A DNA stretch of 10,326 nt from Acidobacteriota bacterium. GTDB lineage: Bacteria; Acidobacteriota; Vicinamibacteria; Marinacidobacterales; SMYC01. A program made the translations under genes and the position numbers. Under the pieces are notes generated by a model. It saw only the letters and a program-made list of their open reading frames with translations. It had not been told where the DNA came from and searched no databases. Positions 1 to 5,756 of the stretch are shown here, piece by piece. Position 1 is the first letter of the stretch; every line of letters starts with the position of its first letter. The DNA is taken from the NCBI GenBank assembly GCA_030598165.1, contig JAUVQL010000010.1, positions 1 to 10,326 of the forward strand. The letters run 5' to 3'.

Positions 1-942
1 GAGCTTGCCGCTACCAAAACGTACGAACTCGATATCCAAGTAGGAATCTATGAACTCCAGCTCTTCTTTGAGGGGACTGAAGTTATCCTGCTCGCGGAGA
101 AGTTTTCTCAGAATATTGGAGAGCTTTCGGACCAATCCTCGGGCCATATCTGGGTCCGTACGGATGGCCGCCGATATGGAGTTCAGTGTATTGAAAAGAA
201 AATGGGGATTGATCTGGCTGGAAAGGGCTTGTAGTCGTGCCCGAACCACCATGACCTCCTGGTCGGCGAGCTTTTGTTCGAGACGGATGCTATTCCATAT
301 CTTAAGTGGTATGCCGAGACATGCCAAGGTGGTCAAATAAATGGCCAGCACCACCCAGGCATTCGGCGAGTAGAGGTGAAACATGTTACCGGTTTCTTCA
401 CCAATGAATATCCGTAGGGATTCGAGGCCCACGGTGACTGCAAAAATGACGATTTGCCAGTCGAAGATCCGATCTCGTATGGCGGTCTTTCCAATGCGAT
501 AGAGGTTCAGAAAAACGAAGGGGGAAAAGCTCCAAATGTCCTCTTTACGGCAAAGCTCTCGGACGATGCCTCCCGCCACTCCGTAAAAGACGCCGAGAGC
601 GAGAGCGAACCATTCTCCTTGGACTGCGGCCGGTGCACCCACCATTAGACCCACCGCAGCCCCCGTAAATGGACCGGTCAGAAGCCCCACGAGGACGGTG
701 CCGGATAGAGAGAGGTCGGCGGCGTTGTAGCCCACAAGGAGGCGTATCATCACTCCCAAGGAGAGGAGCGCCCCCGCCAACAACGCGAAAACGAGCTTTT
801 CTTTGGGAGACAGCTCTTCCTTGTACAGGAGCCTTTTGAACGCCTGGAAGCGACCCAGCAAGCTTGCGATGGCGGCCATAAATGCCAGCTTGACGAGGAG
901 GGTGACCAGGACGAGCTGGTTCAAGCTAAGAGTATGTTCCAT
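1..942 (-). CDS. LytS/YpdA-type membrane sensor histidine kinase (3' part missing)
   Basis: The gene reads leftward from ATG at 942 and is still open at base 1, so only the first 314 residues are present. An in-frame TAA lies 12 bases upstream of the ATG, which fixes the start region, although no good ribosome binding site is visible. Residues 8-215 are strongly hydrophobic with several membrane spans. The stretch around residues 78-102 (a Gly-rich GLLTGPFTGAAVGLMVG segment) resembles the 5TM-5TMR_LYT sensor domain. Residues 216-240 form a charged linker helix. The His_kinase (PF06580) phosphoacceptor box, SSQINPHFLFNTLNSI, sits at 241-256 with the candidate phosphorylated histidine at 247. 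The ATP-binding domain would lie beyond the window. Family members pair with LytTR-type response regulators, so a lytR-like gene just left of the window is a reasonable expectation but is not seen. The gene lies 46 bases downstream of an exported-protein gene on the same strand and is probably co-transcribed. Confidence 0.9.
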   Translation of the reverse strand, partial: MEHTLSLNQLVLVTLLVKLAFMAAIASLLGRFQAFKRLLYKEELSPKEKLVFALLAGALLSLGVMIRLLVGYNAADLSLSGTVLVGLLTGPFTGAAVGLMVGAPAAVQGEWFALALGVFYGVAGGIVRELCRKEDIWSFSPFVFLNLYRIGKTAIRDRIFDWQIVIFAVTVGLESLRIFIGEETGNMFHLYSPNAWVVLAIYLTTLACLGIPLKIWNSIRLEQKLADQEVMVVRARLQALSSQINPHFLFNTLNSISAAIRTDPDMARGLVRKLSNILRKLLREQDNFSPLKEELEFIDSYLDIEFVRFGSGKL

Positions 943-988
943 CTTAGTCGGACGTTAGCATGGGACTCTCCGACTGTCGAGTCGCTTG

Positions 989-1894
989 TCAAGGTATCTG
1001 AAGGGAGATTTTCACCCGTCCCCACGTCCTGGTGGCTGTCGCGGCTATGTCATCGAATTTCCAGCTTCCGACCTCGCCCAAAATCCTGGGATTGGCTTCG
1101 GGAATCGTGGACCAGACGATTTGCGGGTTGATAGGCACGTTCGAAGGACCGAGCTCGAATCCCACGATGATGGTTCCTTGGAGCGGGACGCCGAGCTGAT
1201 TATCTATGACCGGAAGCTCGGTTCCGGGAGGTGGCTCGAGCTCGATCGGGGACAGTTGGGAACGCTCATCTTGTTGGAGGAGCCTTGGAGTAGCGGTGAG
1301 TACCAGATGGACGCTGCGAGATCGGAGCCTCTCGTACATCAATCCTCGATGCTCCCCATCGGGATACTCCCTGAAGTGCGACAGATAGTCGCGCATGTTG
1401 ACTTCGAGGTCTTCTCGACTCCAGGCGGTGGTTTGACCAAGGCGGAGCTCTATTCCGTCTTGGAGTTGGCGTACAGGTTGGCCGGACTTCGAGAAAGTCG
1501 TCTCTACTCTCGCCTTTATCTTTCCGTCGGCATCTGGGCTCTCGAGATCCAGAACGATCCCGAGACTTCGAGAGCGAAGAGACCATGAGACACGTGCGAT
1601 ACCCTCATCTACTCGAACCGTCTCGGAAGCCAGGGCGGCGATGAAAGAGCCTGGCACTTTCTTGGAAAGTGTTGCGAGCCACTGGTTGGCCGTTACCGCT
1701 CGACCATCGGTAGCGATGGCGAAACCGAGGTCCCTCATCAGGGCTCGATCCGGATTCGCGTCTCGCGTCTCGAACACTCGGATGTCGACGACGAGATCGT
1801 TTGTCACCGTTTGCCCCGAGTCGAACGCAGCACTGGTGCTCGCAAGAAACAGCCAGAAGATGACGGCCGGTGTGGCCTGAAGTTTGTTCATCAT
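989..1894 (-). CDS. Exported protein of unknown function with a possible TonB-C-like tail
   Basis: The protein has 301 residues. Two consecutive ATG codons (1894 and 1891) could start it, and neither has a clear ribosome binding site. The N-terminus has a lysine at residue 4, a hydrophobic core at about 8-19 and small residues (STSAA) before residue 24, typical of a Sec signal peptide. The protein is therefore probably periplasmic or surface-exposed. The mature part looks rich in beta strands (alternating hydrophobic runs at 107-116, 126-134 and 195-203). Residues 236-281 (GTIIVGFELGP ... ILGEVGSWKFDD) resemble the end of a TonB C-terminal fold, where a G-T-V-V-V-x-F strand is followed by an alpha helix and a W-x-F motif. 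The match is weak and judged by eye only. The gene follows the cNMP/DUF4388 regulator by 12 bases and precedes the LytS-type kinase, so it may act in the same envelope-sensing pathway. I do not recognise a family for the whole protein. Confidence 0.75.
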   Translation of the reverse strand: MMNKLQATPAVIFWLFLASTSAAFDSGQTVTNDLVVDIRVFETRDANPDRALMRDLGFAIATDGRAVTANQWLATLSKKVPGSFIAALASETVRVDEGIARVSWSLRSRSLGIVLDLESPDADGKIKARVETTFSKSGQPVRQLQDGIELRLGQTTAWSREDLEVNMRDYLSHFREYPDGEHRGLMYERLRSRSVHLVLTATPRLLQQDERSQLSPIELEPPPGTELPVIDNQLGVPLQGTIIVGFELGPSNVPINPQIVWSTIPEANPRILGEVGSWKFDDIAATATRTWGRVKISLQIP

Positions 1895-1906
1895 GTGGGT
1901 TACTGG

Positions 1907-2926
1907 CTAACCGAGAACCGGCATGACCTGCTCGGTTTCGAGTAGACCTAGCAAAACGACAGCGCCATGATAGTGGCAACCGGGGCATACATCAAGAAGC
2001 TCGGCGATCGTTTTGGATGTTTGGAGGGCATCCCAAATCGCTTCGGCCTCTTTCTTGCCCTCTTGCCGGGACCACTGGAGTTGACTCTCGGCTCGCTCCA
2101 AAACAGTCGTGTCTGATGGCAGTTTATGGCGGAGCGCCGCAAGCTCGTCTTGGAGTCGAACCGAGTCCAAGACCAGCGCCATAGCAGGTACTGTGATACT
2201 CGGGTCCGCATCCTCTTCGCGAGAGGCATCGCTTGTCGAAAAGACGAACTCTCCAGCTAGTGTCATCTGGAAGAGCTGGTGGATAGCCTCGTCGCCCCGG
2301 CGATGTTGAAATGATGCTTGAGCGATGTTGCCGTTTTGGAAGAACAGTAGTCCAGCCGTTGTGTCCTCGGCCGTGAGCTTCATGACTCCCGTTTGGGACG
2401 AGGCGATGAGCGTCTGGATGACAGTGGCGAGGTCGAAGTAACTCAGGTTTCCCTGGAGCTCCTTGCTACCGCCGCCCGCCGGTTGATCTTGGAGGAGCTT
2501 GATGAGCCGCTCGGCGAGAATGACGCAAAGCTGGCTGCTGAAGCCGGCATGATTGGCCAGGAGATCCACGAACAGCTCTCTTCCAATCACGATGAGCTCA
2601 GCGTGCTCCGGAACCCGCACGTCCGCTGCTCGAGGAGAGTCCGTGAGAATGGCGAGCTCGCCGAGGCAGTCGCCCCGTCCGAGATAGGCCAAAGGCCTTG
2701 ATTCGTCTCCTTCCCGAGGGCTCAACACCTCGACCACGCCGCTCTTCACGACGAAGAGGCTGTCACCGGGCTCGCCTTTGCGGACGATCCATGACCCGGC
2801 GGGATAGTATTCCGAGTGAGCCTGCATAAGGATGGTGCGAATGACGGCCTCGGGCATGCTCCGAAAAAGCTCCGCCTCGCGCAGGACGCCGATATCGTCT
2901 AGTTCTCCGAAGGTTTCAGTGTCCAT
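1907..2926 (-). CDS. Cyclic-nucleotide-binding domain + DUF4388 (PATAN) regulatory protein
   Basis: This is a 339-residue cytoplasmic protein with no signal peptide. Residues 15-145 form a CRP-type cNMP-binding domain: a G-D-S-L-F-V-V-K-S-G strand pair at 54-63 and a phosphate-binding cassette, GELAILTDSPRAADV, at 89-103. Glu90 and Arg99 are where cAMP-type domains place their ribose and phosphate contacts. Residues 157-230 match DUF4388/PATAN, starting with L-Q-G-N-L-S-Y-F-D-L and continuing through G-V-M-K-L and F-F-Q-N-G-N-I-A-Q-A. Residues 290-335 look like the small helical module that often ends such proteins. No CRP-like helix-turn-helix follows the nucleotide domain, so this is probably a signalling adaptor rather than a DNA-binding regulator. 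It heads the leftward cluster and its promoter lies only about 25 bases upstream. Binding of a particular nucleotide is inferred from the family, not shown. Confidence 0.88.
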   Translation of the reverse strand: MDTETFGELDDIGVLREAELFRSMPEAVIRTILMQAHSEYYPAGSWIVRKGEPGDSLFVVKSGVVEVLSPREGDESRPLAYLGRGDCLGELAILTDSPRAADVRVPEHAELIVIGRELFVDLLANHAGFSSQLCVILAERLIKLLQDQPAGGGSKELQGNLSYFDLATVIQTLIASSQTGVMKLTAEDTTAGLLFFQNGNIAQASFQHRRGDEAIHQLFQMTLAGEFVFSTSDASREEDADPSITVPAMALVLDSVRLQDELAALRHKLPSDTTVLERAESQLQWSRQEGKKEAEAIWDALQTSKTIAELLDVCPGCHYHGAVVLLGLLETEQVMPVLG

Positions 2927-2948
2927 GTGAAATGACTGAAGTGGGCTT

Positions 2949-2954
2949 ATTATA
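2949..2954 (-). promoter_or_regulatory. Predicted -10 box for the leftward regulator cluster
   Basis: On the minus strand this hexamer reads TATAAT, a perfect sigma-70 -10 box. The -35 is weak (TTTCCC about 17 bases upstream). Transcription would begin near 2942, leaving a leader of about 16 bases with no visible Shine-Dalgarno sequence before the ATG at 2926. The box sits inside a short inverted repeat, GTGGG at 2941-2945 and CCCAC at 2956-2960, which could be an operator or simply chance. Confidence 0.5.
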
Positions 2955-2968
2955 CCCCACCGTCGATA

Positions 2969-2997
2969 TTGGGGAAAAGCGTCGTAAATGATAAAAT
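2969..2997 (+). promoter_or_regulatory. Predicted sigma-70 promoter of lat
   Basis: TTGGGG at 2969-2974 is followed by a 17-base spacer and TAAAAT at 2992-2997, a fair match to TTGACA-N17-TATAAT. Transcription would begin near 3004 and leave a leader of about 130 bases before lat. It fires away from the leftward promoter at 2949-2954. The repeated 9-mer CGTAAATGA occurs at 2983-2991, immediately before the -10, and again at 3013-3021. Confidence 0.45.
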
Positions 2998-3121
2998 CAA
3001 ATGTTCGAGAAACGTAAATGAAATTCTCTCAGCGACTCCTTTTTGCTATCTACTTGTACGGCGGCACATAAGACGCCGACCCCGTTCAGTTAGCCACCTC
3101 GTTCATTTTTATGCAGTATCT

Positions 3122-3128
3122 AAAGGAG
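3122..3128 (+). promoter_or_regulatory. Ribosome binding site that fixes the lat start
   Basis: AAAGGAG lies 8 bases before the ATG at 3137. The same frame is open back to an upstream GTG-type codon at 2969, but that would add 56 residues with no similarity to aminotransferases and would place the start within the predicted -35. The ATG at 3137 is therefore the chosen start. Confidence 0.85.
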
Positions 3129-3136
3129 TAAGAATT

Positions 3137-4462
3137 ATGGGGAGTGTAAAACCAACCGACGTTCATGCATCGCTTGCGAAGCACATGCTCGTGGATGGGA
3201 TGGATCTGGTCTTTGATATGAAGCGGAGTCAAGGCGCTTACATCTGCGACGCCAGGGATGGACGTCGATTCCTTGATTTCTTTTCTTTCTTTGTCACCTA
3301 CCCGGTTGGGATGAATCATCCCAAGATGCTCGAGCCCTCTTTCAAAGAAAAGTTGGCGGAAGTCGCCATCCAGAATCCGTCGAACTCCGACGTCTATACA
3401 GTGGAAATGGCAGAGTTCGTAGAGGCGTTCTCTCGAGTTGCGATACCCGAGCATGCGCCCTACCTATTCATGGTGGCCGGAGGGGCCCTTGCCGTCGAGA
3501 ACGCCCTGAAAGCGGCTTTTGATTGGAAGGTTCGCAAGAATCTCGCCCGTGGGCTCGAGGAAGAGCGTGGGCAGAAGATCATTCATTTCGAGCAGTGTTT
3601 CCATGGGAGAAGCGGCTACACGCTCTCGCTGACCAATACGGCAGACCCTCGGAAAACGAAGTTCTTTCCTAAGTTCAAATGGCCGCGCGTACCGAATCCC
3701 ACGATCTCCTTCCCTCTGGAGGGTGCCAATCTCGAGGCGGTTGTCAAAGCGGAAGCCAAGGCCGTCGACGAGATCAAGCAAGCACTCCGAGAGAACGAAA
3801 ACGATATTGCCGCGCTCATCATCGAGCCCATCCAAGGTGAGGGCGGAGATAACCATTTTCGTAAGGAGTTCTTCCGCGAGCTTCGCACTCTTGCAGACGA
3901 GAACGAGTTCATGTTCATCGTTGATGAAGTGCAAACCGGTTTGGGACTGACAGGGAAGATGTGGGCCCACGAGCACATGGAAGTGCTCCCGGACATGATT
4001 TGTTTTGGTAAGCGGACGCAGGTGTGCGGTTTCCTTGCTTCCCGTCGACTCGATGAGGTGGAAAACCATGTTTTTCAGGAGTCCTCTCGTATCAACTCCA
4101 CCTGGGGAGGCAATCTCGTAGACATGGTTCGTGCCACCCGTTACCTCGAGATCATCGAGGGAGAGCAACTCGTCGCTAACTCCCGCGAGGTGGGGGCCCA
4201 TCTCCTTTCCGGTCTCCAGGGGATCCAATCGGAGTTCCCCCGGTTGATTTCGAATGCCCGAGGCCGAGGTCTCATGTGTGCTTTTGACCTCCCGGACTCG
4301 GAAACCCGTGACAAGTTCTCGAAGGTTGCCTACGAGAAGGGCATGCTGATCTTGCCCTCGGGGGAGATCTCCATCCGTTTCCGGTCTTCCTTGACCCTGA
4401 CGCGCGAGCAGTGTGACGAAGGACTCGAGATGACAAGGCGCTCTCTCGAGGATTTGAGTTGA
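3137..4462 (+). CDS. lat: L-lysine 6-transaminase (lysine epsilon-aminotransferase)
   Basis: This is a 441-residue class III, pyridoxal-phosphate-dependent aminotransferase. In this family the enzyme moves the epsilon-amino group of L-lysine to 2-oxoglutarate, giving glutamate and 2-aminoadipate semialdehyde (which cyclises to piperideine-6-carboxylate). Characteristic features are MLVDGMDLVFDMKRS near residues 17-31, an IIEPIQGEGGDNHFR block at 228-242, the cofactor-binding Asp263 in V-D-E-V-Q-T-G, and the Schiff-base lysine at 292 in F-G-K-R-T-Q-V-C-G. The G-K-x-T-Q-V-C-G sequence separates this subgroup from ornithine and GABA aminotransferases. Length is normal for the family. The expected next enzyme, an aminoadipate-semialdehyde dehydrogenase, is not adjacent, and the gene appears to be monocistronic. 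It may serve lysine catabolism or, as reported for some LAT family members, a persistence or starvation response; the sequence does not decide. Confidence 0.93.
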   Translation: MGSVKPTDVHASLAKHMLVDGMDLVFDMKRSQGAYICDARDGRRFLDFFSFFVTYPVGMNHPKMLEPSFKEKLAEVAIQNPSNSDVYTVEMAEFVEAFSRVAIPEHAPYLFMVAGGALAVENALKAAFDWKVRKNLARGLEEERGQKIIHFEQCFHGRSGYTLSLTNTADPRKTKFFPKFKWPRVPNPTISFPLEGANLEAVVKAEAKAVDEIKQALRENENDIAALIIEPIQGEGGDNHFRKEFFRELRTLADENEFMFIVDEVQTGLGLTGKMWAHEHMEVLPDMICFGKRTQVCGFLASRRLDEVENHVFQESSRINSTWGGNLVDMVRATRYLEIIEGEQLVANSREVGAHLLSGLQGIQSEFPRLISNARGRGLMCAFDLPDSETRDKFSKVAYEKGMLILPSGEISIRFRSSLTLTREQCDEGLEMTRRSLEDLS

Positions 4463-4467
4463 TACTC

Positions 4468-4499
4468 AGCCCTGTTCGCGTTTGCGGCGAAACAGGGCT
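4468..4499 (+). terminator. Inverted repeat after lat, possible terminator
   Basis: AGCCCTGTT at 4468-4476 pairs perfectly with AACAGGGCT at 4491-4499. The stem can extend by CGC/GCG across a one-base bulge, leaving a 7-base loop. It begins five bases after the lat stop codon, where a terminator would be expected, but no T-run follows. Its last base is also the first base of a TAGAAT promoter-like element, so it could instead have a regulatory role. Confidence 0.45.
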
Positions 4500-4504
4500 A
4501 GAAT
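4499..4504 (+). promoter_or_regulatory. TAGAAT -10-like element before the 71-residue gene
   Basis: TAGAAT lies 54 bases before the ATG of the small gene and is preceded by GGC. The 8-mer GCTAGAAT recurs at 4837-4844 before the next gene, which supports a shared promoter element. No convincing -35 hexamer is seen at 16-18 bases upstream; that DNA is occupied by the inverted repeat. Confidence 0.35.
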
Positions 4505-4509
4505 AATCT

Positions 4510-4531
4510 AAACCGACTACAAAACCGACTA
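4510..4531 (+). repeat. Two direct copies of AAACCGACTA
   Basis: The 10-mer AAACCGACTA occurs at 4510-4519 and again at 4522-4531, with a 12-base period. The pair lies just downstream of the TAGAAT element and 26 bases before the start of the 71-residue gene, a position suited to an operator or an RNA-binding site. No known regulator site is recognised. Confidence 0.6.
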
Positions 4532-4557
4532 TAGAGCTGTTTCGTAAGGAGAAGGCA

Positions 4558-4773
4558 ATGGATCTGGATACCCGGGTGCGGGTTTACAATGAAGCCTTGG
4601 GAGTGAAGGGTGCAAAAGGTAGGCTGATGGCCATCAACAAGGCCGGATTTTACGAGGTCTCCCTCGAAGTCAAGGAGAATTACTACGAGGCGCTTTTGCC
4701 CATCAGCAGTACCGTTATTCTTTCTGCAGATGCAATCGAGGAAGAAGTTAGAATCGAAGTCGAGCGTTTCTGA
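4558..4773 (+). CDS. Small conserved-looking protein of unknown function (71 residues)
   Basis: ATG at 4558 follows a clear AAGGAG (4546-4551) by 6 bases, so this short frame is very likely translated. The protein is acidic (a run of Glu and Asp near residues 58-69) with no signal peptide or membrane span. Its pattern suggests several short beta strands: RVRVYNEA (7-14), G-x-G-R-L-M-A-I (19-26), G-F-Y-E-V-S-L-E-V (30-38), Y-Y-E-A-L-L-P-I (42-49) and S-T-V-I-L (51-55). This could be a small SH3-like barrel, but that is inference from hydrophobic spacing. It stands alone between lat and the exported-protein operon, with its own promoter-like element. I do not recognise the family. Confidence 0.75.
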   Translation: MDLDTRVRVYNEALGVKGAKGRLMAINKAGFYEVSLEVKENYYEALLPISSTVILSADAIEEEVRIEVERF

Positions 4774-4835
4774 GTCTTCTCCGTCGCGACAACCTCCTAC
4801 TTGTCCCTCTCCCGCCCGAATTCCATCCGTTCTCG

Positions 4836-4844
4836 TGCTAGAAT
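4836..4844 (+). promoter_or_regulatory. Extended -10 (TGCTAGAAT) of the exported-protein operon
   Basis: TGC followed by TAGAAT resembles an extended -10 element, which can work with a poor -35. The best upstream hexamer (CGAATT, 16-base spacer) is weak. The expected start of transcription near 4851 would leave a leader of about 36 bases before the GTG at 4887. A small hairpin, CTGG/CCAG, lies at 4847-4860 around the predicted start. Confidence 0.45.
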
Positions 4845-4886
4845 CTGCTGGAGCGCGCCAGAATTTAAAATCTCAGGAGGGCGGTA

Positions 4887-5756
4887 GTGGGTAAGACTCG
4901 TTTCGCTCCAAGGTCATTGTCCTTGCTGGCCGTAGCCGTGGTTTGGCTCGTTTCAACGACTGCATCCGCGGAGATTGTCCACCTCAAAAACGGTGACGTC
5001 CTTCATGGGAGCGTCATCTCGGTCAACTCGCGGGAAATCACGTTGGAAACGCCCTATGGGCGTCTCAAAATTCCCAAAGATGACATCCAGCGTATCGATT
5101 ACGAAGAGGGCGAAAAGGGCAAGGCGCCGGAGGGCAAGCCTGCGCCAAAGCCGAGACTCGCCATCAAGGCTCCGAAAGAAGAACTAGAGGTTTCCTCGAC
5201 GCGATCTGTCATCTCTATGGAAATCCGTGGACGATCCTTCTGGTATGCCTTCATTTCACCTACCGCGAGTCCTGCTGACCTCAGTGTCCGGCTCAGGATT
5301 TACTTTGGTGACAAAGAAGCAGCCATGCTCCTCGACACCAAGCCGGACACGGTGGACGGGGATACGTACTACAATTCCTTCACGTTTTCGCCCACGGACT
5401 CCAAGGTGATAAGGACCGGAGCGGGTTTCGACTGTGTGGTGACGGAAGCCGAGGACGGCCGGGTGACGTTGAGGTTACAGCTTCCCGAGGGTGAAAGCGG
5501 GGGAAAGTACCTCATTCGAATGCGTTATCAGGTCAATGAGGGAGACCGGCAGTTCCCTCGCTGGACCGACGCCGTCACGCGGGGTTTCAACATCCAGGTG
5601 GAGCCCCGTATGGAAACGCACGTCATCCTTCAGCAAGATGCGTCGGGGCTGGACTACACCGGTTTCTTCCGAAAGAGCATGCAGAACGTGGAATCCTTCA
5701 GGCTAGAGGTTTTGAGTAGCGAGGTGAAAGAGCCGTCGCAAGATCCAGAGTTTTGA
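4887..5756 (+). CDS. Exported protein with N-terminal small beta-rich domain, unknown function
   Basis: GTG at 4887 follows AGGAGG (4875-4880) by 6 bases. The protein has 289 residues. Residues 1-28 form a textbook signal peptide: basic K-T-R, a hydrophobic core at 11-22, and A-S-A before Glu29. Residues 29-71 match a widespread motif of exported proteins in Acidobacteria- and Planctomycetes-like genomes: V-H-L-K-N-G-D-V-L-H-G-S-V, then I-T-L-E-T-P-Y-G-R-L-K-I-P-K-D-D-I-Q-R-I, suggesting a small SH3-like or beta-barrel module. Residues 72-100 are a Lys/Glu/Pro-rich linker. Residues 105-280 look like a second beta-rich domain, possibly an immunoglobulin-like fold (R-Y-Q-V-N-E-G-D). No catalytic motif is visible. 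It is the first gene of the rightward operon, and its stop codon overlaps the start of the PD40 protein by 4 bases, so the two exported proteins probably act together. Confidence 0.82.
   Translation: MGKTRFAPRSLSLLAVAVVWLVSTTASAEIVHLKNGDVLHGSVISVNSREITLETPYGRLKIPKDDIQRIDYEEGEKGKAPEGKPAPKPRLAIKAPKEELEVSSTRSVISMEIRGRSFWYAFISPTASPADLSVRLRIYFGDKEAAMLLDTKPDTVDGDTYYNSFTFSPTDSKVIRTGAGFDCVVTEAEDGRVTLRLQLPEGESGGKYLIRMRYQVNEGDRQFPRWTDAVTRGFNIQVEPRMETHVILQQDASGLDYTGFFRKSMQNVESFRLEVLSSEVKEPSQDPEF

Noticed and set aside
970..985. Terminator between the exported-protein gene and the kinase gene
   Set aside because: CGACT/AGTCG (971-984) gives only a 5-base-pair stem with no T-run, so it is too weak to call.
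986..1588. 200-codon open frame on the plus strand opposite the exported-protein gene
   Set aside because: The minus-strand frame has a signal peptide and a sensible gene context; the plus-strand frame has no ribosome binding site and odd composition.
2969..3136. 56-residue N-terminal extension of the lysine transaminase
   Set aside because: It overlaps the predicted promoter, has no similarity to the family, and a strong ribosome binding site precedes the ATG at 3137.
3004..3136. Lysine riboswitch in the lat leader
   Set aside because: The leader is too short and lacks the multi-helix junction pattern expected of the lysine aptamer; only one weak 5-base-pair hairpin was seen.
3464..4228. 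254-codon open frame antisense to lat
   Set aside because: It is fully inside lat, which has clear family motifs in its own frame, and the antisense product shows no recognisable motif; it follows from codon use in lat.
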